Source of the DNA: Colivivens sp964537205
GTDB lineage: Bacteria > Bacteroidota > Bacteroidia > Bacteroidales > Bacteroidaceae
DNA length: 24,874 nt
Assembly: GCA_964537205.1 (NCBI GenBank)
Contig: CAZHZH010000039.1
Coordinates: forward strand, 1 to 24,874
Direction: 5' to 3'
The notes under the pieces: model-generated
What the model was told of the DNA's origin: nothing
The model's database searches: none
The model's input: only the letters and a program-made list of their open reading frames with translations
Part shown: positions 1-5,706 of the stretch, piece by piece
How positions within the stretch are numbered: the stretch's first letter is position 1
How the letters are laid out: every line of letters starts with the position of its first letter
Made by a program: the position numbers and the translations under genes

Positions 1-39
1 AAACTCAGCAAGTACATGGCGTTGAAATGGCTTGCGCAT
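1..39 (-). CDS. Possible 5' end of a divergent gene (SpeD-like?), cut by the window edge
   Basis: Only 13 codons are visible, reading MRKPFQRHVLAEF towards the window start. An in-frame TGA lies four codons upstream of this ATG with no other start between, so if a gene is here it begins at base 39. The RHVLAEF run resembles the first residues of bacterial S-adenosylmethionine decarboxylases (typically GRHV-L-E-), but thirteen residues cannot prove a family. The frame is divergent from the response regulator gene and would share its upstream region. The competing explanation is a + strand reading frame that is open from base 1 to a TAA at 118-120. Confidence is low. Confidence 0.25.
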   Translation of the reverse strand, partial: MRKPFQRHVLAEF

Positions 40-125
40 TTCACTGAATCAGGCAGGCTGTCGAAAGGAGGCACAGACCACGCCCCGATATTTTTCCTTA
101 ACACTAATTTTGCAAAATAAGATCC

Positions 126-141
126 ACAATAAGGTTATTGT
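126..141. promoter_or_regulatory. Perfect 16-bp palindrome (ACAATAA-GG-TTATTGT), possible operator
   Basis: Two 7-bp arms are exact reverse complements around a GG spacer. The right arm contains the TTG of the likely -33 element of the response regulator promoter, so a bound repressor would block that promoter. It lies upstream of both the regulator operon and the possible divergent gene. No known binding protein is recognised. The operator role is inferred only from symmetry and position. Confidence 0.4.
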
Positions 142-165
142 ATGCAAGAAAAAAATGTAACTTTG
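138..165 (+). promoter_or_regulatory. Bacteroidota-type promoter for the regulator/kinase operon
   Basis: TAACTTTG at 158-165 matches the Bacteroidota -7 consensus TAnnTTTG exactly. A TTG at 138-140 could be the -33 element, although its 17-base spacing is shorter than the usual 19 or so. Transcription would start near base 172 and leave a leader of about 50 bases before the ATG at 226. No sigma-54 -24/-12 pair was seen here, so the activator itself appears to be made by the housekeeping sigma factor. Confidence 0.55.
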
Positions 166-225
166 CACGTCACTAAATCGAGGACAAAGATATAAACACC
201 ACAAAACAATCTGGAAAGTAAGCGC

Positions 226-1605
226 ATGGAAAAAAGAGGGAAAATACTGATAGTCGACGACAACGAGGATGTCCTGTTGTCGCTCAACATGTTGCTAAAA
301 CCACACGTAGAGGCAATACGCGTGACGACTAACCCCGAACGCATCATCGAGTTCATGGACAGCTTCGCGCCCGACGTGATCATACTCGACATGAACTTCC
401 ACCGCGACGCGATGAGCGGCGAGGAGGGCTACGAGTGGCTTGGCAAGATACTGAAACACGACCCGAAGAGCGTGGTGTTGTTCATCACCGCCTACGTGGA
501 CACGGAGAAGGCGGTAAGGGCGATAAAGGCCGGAGCCGTCGACTTCATTCCAAAGCCGTGGGAAAAGGACAAGTTGCTTGGGACAGTGGAGAGCGCGGTG
601 AAATTGAGCGCAAGCCGCTCCGACGACAACGACACGAGACCGGCATCGGGCGGCGCGCTCGACAATTTCATTGGCGAATGCCCCGCCATCATGGAGCTGA
701 AGGAAAAGATCAAACGAGTGGCCGCCACTGAGGCAAACGTGCTGATAACAGGAGAGAACGGTTCAGGCAAGGACGTGGTGGCACACGCCATCCACCAACA
801 GTCCGGCCGCTCCAAAGGTCCGTTCGTAACCATAGACCTCGGCTGCATACCGGAGAACCTGTTCGAGAGCGAACTCTTCGGATATGAAAAAGGAGCGTTC
901 ACCGACGCGCACAAAGCGAAGGAAGGACGCATAGAGAACGCCGACGGAGGCACCCTGTTCCTTGACGAAATAGGAAACCTCACCCCGGCCATGCAGCAAA
1001 AGTTGCTCACGGTGATCGAAAAGCGCGAGATGTCGCGCATAGGATCGACCAAAATCAGCAAGGCCGACATACGGCTCATCGCGGCAACCAACTCAAATCT
1101 CGCAGCGCGTGCGAAGGAAGGCACGTTCCGGCAAGACCTGCTCTACCGCATTAACACCATAGAGCTTCATCTGCCACCACTGCGCGAGCGCGGCAACGAC
1201 ATACTGCTGTTGGCGAAACACTTCATCGACACGTATGCCGGAAAATACGGACGGGAAGGCGTAGAGTTGTCCGACGATGCGCGCTTGAAACTCATGCAGT
1301 ACAAGTGGGAGGGAAATGTGCGCGAACTCCAACACTGCATGGAAAGAACCATCGTGCTATCAAACCATCCTGTAATAACCGCCGACGAGATATTGCCAGA
1401 CATGTCGGACAGACAGGAATCATCCGCAGGACACACAGACGGCGGCAATCCGGAGCGTCCCGCCACGCTGAACCTGGAAGCCCTTGAGCGCGACGCCATA
1501 CAACGCGCCATCTCGCTCAGCAACGGCAACCTCACTCAGGCGGCACAGCTTCTTGGAATAACCCGCTTCGCATTATATCGTAAAATAGACAAACTCGGAC
1601 TATAA
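226..1605 (+). CDS. NtrC-type sigma-54-dependent response regulator
   Basis: This 459-residue cytoplasmic protein has the three-part NtrC layout. An N-terminal receiver domain (about 1-120) carries the acidic pair D11/D12, the phospho-acceptor D55 in IILDMNF, and the conserved lysine in PKPW. A central AAA+ sigma-54 activation domain carries Walker A GENGSGKD (176-183), the sigma-54 contact loop GAFTDA (223-228) and Walker B GGTLFLDEIG (241-250). A C-terminal Fis-type helix-turn-helix (about 418-459) ends in TRFALYRKIDKLGL. The loop reads GAFTDA rather than the proteobacterial GAFTGA; I recall this variant from other Bacteroidota activators. The kinase gene starts 4 bases after the stop, so the two are co-transcribed. 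Its likely target is the sigma-54 promoter at 2892, reached through the palindromes at 2798-2834. The family is certain; the target is inferred from position. Confidence 0.95.
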   Translation: MEKRGKILIVDDNEDVLLSLNMLLKPHVEAIRVTTNPERIIEFMDSFAPDVIILDMNFHRDAMSGEEGYEWLGKILKHDPKSVVLFITAYVDTEKAVRAIKAGAVDFIPKPWEKDKLLGTVESAVKLSASRSDDNDTRPASGGALDNFIGECPAIMELKEKIKRVAATEANVLITGENGSGKDVVAHAIHQQSGRSKGPFVTIDLGCIPENLFESELFGYEKGAFTDAHKAKEGRIENADGGTLFLDEIGNLTPAMQQKLLTVIEKREMSRIGSTKISKADIRLIAATNSNLAARAKEGTFRQDLLYRINTIELHLPPLRERGNDILLLAKHFIDTYAGKYGREGVELSDDARLKLMQYKWEGNVRELQHCMERTIVLSNHPVITADEILPDMSDRQESSAGHTDGGNPERPATLNLEALERDAIQRAISLSNGNLTQAAQLLGITRFALYRKIDKLGL

Positions 1606-1609
1606 AGAC

Positions 1610-2785
1610 ATGTCATTCTTAGAAAACCTCTTTCACGGCAAATCAAACAAGCGGCTTCGACAAACCATTGAGGCTATTCGTTCATGCGACTTCACCTCCC
1701 GCTTTTTAACAAAAAGAATGTGGGGAGAGGAGAAGCGGCTGGTGGAGGAACTCAACGCGGTAATAGACGACTTCAACAAGGCGACAGCGCGCATGGAATC
1801 GCAATACCAATACTTCGGAGCCATCCTCGACACCGTTAACACCCTGCTGATGGTGGTTGACACACAAGGCGACGTACAATGGATGAACCGTGCGGCAATC
1901 GACGGTTTGTGCGGATTTAAATTTTATAAAATCGACGACTTGGCATACTTGGATCCGACGCTTCCGCGACAAATCAACGGACTGCGGCACGGAGTACAGA
2001 AGCTAATCCATATTACCAATAAGGGAAACACGGCAAAAGACTACGTCGCCACAGTGGCCAACTTCTACAGTCACGGACTCAGCTACCGGCTCTATGCCCT
2101 TCAAAACGTACAATCCATCGTACAACAAAGCGAAATAGCCGCACAACAACAACTCGTCCACGTACTGACCCACGAGATCATGAACTCGCTCGCCCCCATA
2201 ATCTCATTGTCCGACACGCTGTGCGAAGAGATCGGACAAGGCACACTGACGGACAACGACACGCTCATGGCCTTGAAAGCCATTCACCGAAGGAGCGACG
2301 GACTGATGCAGTTTGTCGAGAACTATCGGAAGCTACAGCACATCCCATCGCCACAACTTGGCGAAGTGGCAATTGGAGACCTTCTCGACGACATCCGCCA
2401 GCTCTTTCCGGAACCATACATACACTACAATGCGGAGCAACCCGCTCTACGCGTCAACATCGACCGCACACAGATAGAGCAAGTCATCATCAACATCATT
2501 AAAAACGCACAGGAGGCAATTAACAGCGACTCGCCTTCAATAACAATACACACAAGCGCAGACAAATACAAACGCGACTTGATCATCACAATCGATGACA
2601 ACGGCTGTGGAATGACTCCCGAGGTCATCGAACACATCTTCATACCTTTCTATACCACAAAGACCAACGGGTCGGGCATCGGACTAAGCATCTGCAAGCA
2701 GATCATGTCGCTCCACGGAGGCACTATCACCGTAAACTCAACATCCGGGAAAGGCACTGCATTCACGCTGACACTGCCTCTTTGA
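1610..2785 (+). CDS. Soluble sensor histidine kinase (NtrB-like) paired with the upstream regulator
   Basis: This 391-residue kinase should phosphorylate the adjacent NtrC-type regulator. The phospho-acceptor is H188 in the H-box LTHEIMNSLAPI. The ATPase domain shows an N-box (NIIKNAQEA, N299), a G1 box DDNGCGM (329-335), an F-box IFIPFYTTK and a G2 box GSGIGLS (354-360). The region from about 65 to 130 (YFGAILDTVNTLLMVVDTQG) looks PAS-like, and residues 10-60 resemble a HAMP-type linker. No hydrophobic stretch long enough to span the membrane is present and there is no signal peptide, so it is predicted to be cytosolic, unlike most sensors placed beside efflux genes. It may read an internal signal or contact another membrane protein. 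The signal is unknown. Confidence 0.93.
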   Translation: MSFLENLFHGKSNKRLRQTIEAIRSCDFTSRFLTKRMWGEEKRLVEELNAVIDDFNKATARMESQYQYFGAILDTVNTLLMVVDTQGDVQWMNRAAIDGLCGFKFYKIDDLAYLDPTLPRQINGLRHGVQKLIHITNKGNTAKDYVATVANFYSHGLSYRLYALQNVQSIVQQSEIAAQQQLVHVLTHEIMNSLAPIISLSDTLCEEIGQGTLTDNDTLMALKAIHRRSDGLMQFVENYRKLQHIPSPQLGEVAIGDLLDDIRQLFPEPYIHYNAEQPALRVNIDRTQIEQVIINIIKNAQEAINSDSPSITIHTSADKYKRDLIITIDDNGCGMTPEVIEHIFIPFYTTKTNGSGIGLSICKQIMSLHGGTITVNSTSGKGTAFTLTLPL

Positions 2786-2797
2786 AGTGTGCGAACC

Positions 2798-2834
2798 GTG
2801 CGATTCCGCACTCTGCCTACGTGCGGAATCGCAC
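2798..2834. promoter_or_regulatory. Two palindromic sites GTGCG-N4-CGCAC forming a 14-bp inverted repeat; likely activator-binding enhancer
   Basis: GTGCGATTCCGCAC (2798-2811) and GTGCGGAATCGCAC (2821-2834) are exact reverse complements of each other, and each is itself a GTGCG/CGCAC palindrome with a 4-base centre. Their centres are 23 bp apart, about two helical turns. A further GTGCG at 2789-2793 sits the same 4 bases before the first site. They lie 58-94 bp upstream of the -24 element, the usual place for paired NtrC-family dimers. The same repeat could fold in RNA as a stem with a 9-base loop followed by TTTT, so it might also end transcription from the kinase gene. Binding by the window's regulator is an inference. 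Confidence 0.65.
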
Positions 2835-2891
2835 TTTTACAACAGTCCGACCAAATACATTATCTTCTAATTATCAGAACATTAACGGACA

Positions 2892-2907
2892 TGGCACGCT
2901 TTTTGTT
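2892..2907 (+). promoter_or_regulatory. Sigma-54 (-24/-12) promoter of the exporter operon
   Basis: TGGCACGCTTTTTGTT matches the sigma-54 consensus TGGCACG-N4-TTGCW at 15 of 16 positions when N positions are counted as matches. The GG (2893-2894) and GT (2905-2906) are separated by the required 10 bases. The only departure is T for C in the -12 GC pair. Transcription would start near 2918, some 20 bases before the ATG at 2938. No TAnnTTTG element was seen in the same interval. An NtrC-type activator gene lies directly upstream, which raises confidence well above that of an isolated motif match. Confidence 0.72.
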
Positions 2908-2937
2908 AGTATATAAGAGAAATCAAAGCGAACAGTC

Positions 2938-4419
2938 ATGTCAACAAAAACATTCATACAAATAACAATTACAGCTCTTGCGATGCATGCAGCAGCAGCG
3001 GCGCAGGCGGAAAGCGGCGACACCATCGTACTCGATTTGCAAGCGGCCATCCAACTGGCACAGCGGCAGTCGCCATCAGCCCAAAGCGCGCGCAACACCT
3101 TCCTGTCCGCCTACTGGAGCTACCGCTACTATCGCGCCAACTATCTTCCCTCACTGTCTTTAACTTCGTCACCTTATTTAAATAAGGAGGTGAACAAGAT
3201 AACCCAGTCGGACGGTACGGCGTTGTTCATAAAACAAGACCAGTTCGGAGCCGACCTCTCACTGAAACTAAACCAGAATATCGCCCTGACCGGCGGAAGC
3301 GTGTTCGTGAAAAGCACGCTCAACAGGCTTGACGAACTGCACGACAAGACTACGGCATACAGTTCCGAACCACTCGTCATAGGCTACGAACAAAGCCTCT
3401 TTGGTTACAATTCACTGAAATGGAGCAGGCGCATAGAACCCCTGCGCTACAGAGAGGCGAAAAAACAATATGCGGAGACACTTGAACTAATATCAGCGAA
3501 TACATGCACCTACTTCTTCGGTCTCGTGTCCGCACAGGCCGAACTCGACATGGCGAAGCAGAATTTCGCTTCAGCCGACACGCTCTACCAAATGGCACAA
3601 GGACGTTACGTCATAGGCACGATAACAGAAAACGAGATGCTGCAACTGGAAATCAACCGCCTCAACGAAGAGACAAACATGATGAACGCGCAAACAGAAT
3701 TAGAGGAACAGCTGCAGAACACACGCTCATTCTTCGGTCTGGAGCAAACTACCAACATAAAGATAACACTGCCCGACAGTGTGCCACAATTCGAGATACC
3801 CCTGCAGCAAGCCATGGATTACGCCCTGCAGAACAGTCCCGACCCCGACTACTACAAGCGCGTGTTGAAAGAGAGCGAGAGCAGTCTGGCCTCGGCTAAA
3901 GCCAGCGCGGGACTGAAGGCTGACTTATACGTGCAGTTCGGGCTGTCGCAGACAGGAAGGGACATCAGTTCCACATACCATCATCCCAACCACCAGGAGT
4001 CGGTCAGCGTATCGCTGAGCCTGCCCATACTCGACTGGGGACGGGGACGGGGACGCATCAAAGAGGCAAAGTCACAGCTCGCACTGACCCGCACAGAGGT
4101 TGAGCAGGGAATGGAGAACTTCCGCAAGAACGTGCAGAAACTCGTATTGCAATTCAACATGCAGTCAAGGAAGGTACACATAGCGTCGCTCACCGACCAG
4201 CGCGCCGAACAACGATACAACGTGGCAAAACGGTTGTACATACTCGGGCGCAACGCCTTGCTTGACCTCAACTCGGCACTGAGCGAGAAGAACTCCGCCC
4301 GACGCAGCCGCGTCTCCACCATGCAGACCTACTGGAGTCTGTACTACACACTCCGGAGCATTACCGGCTATGACTTCGAGAACAATGTTCCACTAAGCGA
4401 GGAACTGCCAATAGATTGA
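2938..4419 (+). CDS. TolC-family outer membrane efflux protein
   Basis: This 493-residue protein should form the outer membrane channel of a tripartite exporter. A signal peptide occupies about residues 1-23 (hydrophobic run, then AAAAAQA). The mature part has the two tandem outer-membrane-efflux repeats of the family: the first opens with LQAAIQLAQRQSPSAQSA, and the second, after long alpha-helical stretches, carries VSVSLSLPILDWGRGRGRI, a typical TolC-family strand followed by helix. The N-terminal YRANYLPSLSLTSSPYLN is typical of the Bacteroidales branch that accompanies MacB-like ABC pumps. It is the first gene after the sigma-54 promoter, and the adaptor gene follows almost immediately. 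The substrate is not apparent. A GGGGAC triplet repeat (4037-4054) encodes the RGRGR stretch. Confidence 0.93.
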   Translation: MSTKTFIQITITALAMHAAAAAQAESGDTIVLDLQAAIQLAQRQSPSAQSARNTFLSAYWSYRYYRANYLPSLSLTSSPYLNKEVNKITQSDGTALFIKQDQFGADLSLKLNQNIALTGGSVFVKSTLNRLDELHDKTTAYSSEPLVIGYEQSLFGYNSLKWSRRIEPLRYREAKKQYAETLELISANTCTYFFGLVSAQAELDMAKQNFASADTLYQMAQGRYVIGTITENEMLQLEINRLNEETNMMNAQTELEEQLQNTRSFFGLEQTTNIKITLPDSVPQFEIPLQQAMDYALQNSPDPDYYKRVLKESESSLASAKASAGLKADLYVQFGLSQTGRDISSTYHHPNHQESVSVSLSLPILDWGRGRGRIKEAKSQLALTRTEVEQGMENFRKNVQKLVLQFNMQSRKVHIASLTDQRAEQRYNVAKRLYILGRNALLDLNSALSEKNSARRSRVSTMQTYWSLYYTLRSITGYDFENNVPLSEELPID

Positions 4420-4436
4420 TTAAAAAACAGAACTCT

Positions 4437-5690
4437 ATGGATATATTATTGAAAAAGAAACCCTGGTACATCAAGTACCGCACCCATCTTATCACAGGCG
4501 GCATGGCTCTTGCGCTCCTGGTTTACGTGTCTGTCCTCGCCTTCGGACCACGGACAGAGAAAGTCAGCGCGGAGGAATGTACAATCTCAAAAGTCGAGAA
4601 AGGACACTTCCTCGAGTACATCGACGTGGAAGGGACTGTGCAGCCAATCAAGACCATCAAGGTCAATTCGCAGGAAGGCGGATTCGTCGACCGCATAGTG
4701 GCCGACGAAGGCAGCATGGTCGAGGTCGGCGACACCATCCTCATATTGTCCAACCCCGAGCTTCTGCGCTCCATCGACGACGAGCAAACCACCTGGGAAA
4801 AAAGCCAGCGCAACTACAAGGAGCAGGAAATCGAGATGGAGCAGAAGAGCATTTCGTTGCGGCAGGAGGCACTCGACGCGGCGCATCAGATGGCAAGCCT
4901 TGAGAAATCCTTGAAACAAAGCCGCGAGGAATACAGCATGGGCATCAAGAGCAAGGCTGAATTGGAGGTCGCTGAGGAAGATTATAAATACCAATATCAA
5001 AAAGCCCAATTGCAAATGCAGGGACTCCGGCACGACTCCATCGCCGCCATCCTGAAACGCGAAATGCTGCAGTCCGACCGCGAGACTGCCAACAGGAACT
5101 ATCGCAGGACAAGGGACAGGCTCGGCAAATTGGTGGTCAGGGCCACTACCTCAGGACAGCTCAGCAACCTACAGGTCACATTAGGCGACCAAGTGGCGGC
5201 AGGCTCAAGCGTCGCCGAAATCAAGATCATGAGCCAGTACAAGGTACACACATTGATCAATGAATACTACATAGACCGCATAACCACGGGATTGAACGCC
5301 AGCATACAGTTCGGCGGAAAGGAATTCCCACTCAGAATAAGCAAAATCGTGCCTGAGGTAAAAGAGCACAGCTTTGATTGCGACCTCGTAGTTACCGGCA
5401 GCAAGCCAGACAACATGCGACTTGGCAAATCCTACCGTGTGAAGATTGAACTCGACAAACCCGAGATGACTGTCGTCATACCGCGAGGCGATTTTTACCA
5501 GGCGACTTCGGGCGAATGGATATACCGCCTCTCGCCCGACGGCAAGACGGCATACAAGACACGCATTGAGATAGGCAGGCAGAATCCGCTGCAATACGAG
5601 GTGTTGTCGGGGCTGAAACCCGGCGACCGCGTCATCACCGACGGATACAGCAAACTCGGTGATTCAAACAAGATTACAATAACCCAATAA
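4437..5690 (+). CDS. Periplasmic adaptor (HlyD/MacA-type membrane fusion protein)
   Basis: From the chosen ATG this protein has 417 residues. An N-terminal membrane anchor (about 17-37, LITGGMALALLVYVSVLAFG) follows a basic cytoplasmic start. Next come a beta segment and first lipoyl half (VKVNSQEGGFVDRIVADEGSMVEVGD region), a long charged coiled coil (about 105-220), a second lipoyl half (TTSGQLSNLQVTLGDQV) and beta-barrel and membrane-proximal domains ending VLSGLKPGDRVITDG. It should bridge the permeases and the TolC channel. A longer frame starts with TTG at 4416, overlapping the TolC stop. I prefer the ATG at 4437 because it gives a normal short basic N-terminus before the anchor and leaves a 17-base gap. 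Confidence 0.92.
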   Translation: MDILLKKKPWYIKYRTHLITGGMALALLVYVSVLAFGPRTEKVSAEECTISKVEKGHFLEYIDVEGTVQPIKTIKVNSQEGGFVDRIVADEGSMVEVGDTILILSNPELLRSIDDEQTTWEKSQRNYKEQEIEMEQKSISLRQEALDAAHQMASLEKSLKQSREEYSMGIKSKAELEVAEEDYKYQYQKAQLQMQGLRHDSIAAILKREMLQSDRETANRNYRRTRDRLGKLVVRATTSGQLSNLQVTLGDQVAAGSSVAEIKIMSQYKVHTLINEYYIDRITTGLNASIQFGGKEFPLRISKIVPEVKEHSFDCDLVVTGSKPDNMRLGKSYRVKIELDKPEMTVVIPRGDFYQATSGEWIYRLSPDGKTAYKTRIEIGRQNPLQYEVLSGLKPGDRVITDGYSKLGDSNKITITQ

Positions 5691-5706
5691 TACATTTACT
5701 ATATAT

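Noticed and set aside
1..120. + strand frame open from the window edge to TAA at 118-120 (39 codons)
   Set aside because: It has no recognisable family, a chance open frame of this length is not rare, and its end runs into AT-rich promoter-like DNA. It stays an alternative to the divergent frame.
4416..4436. TTG start for the adaptor, overlapping the TolC stop
   Set aside because: TTG starts are uncommon here and the ATG seven codons later gives a normal basic N-terminus before the membrane anchor.
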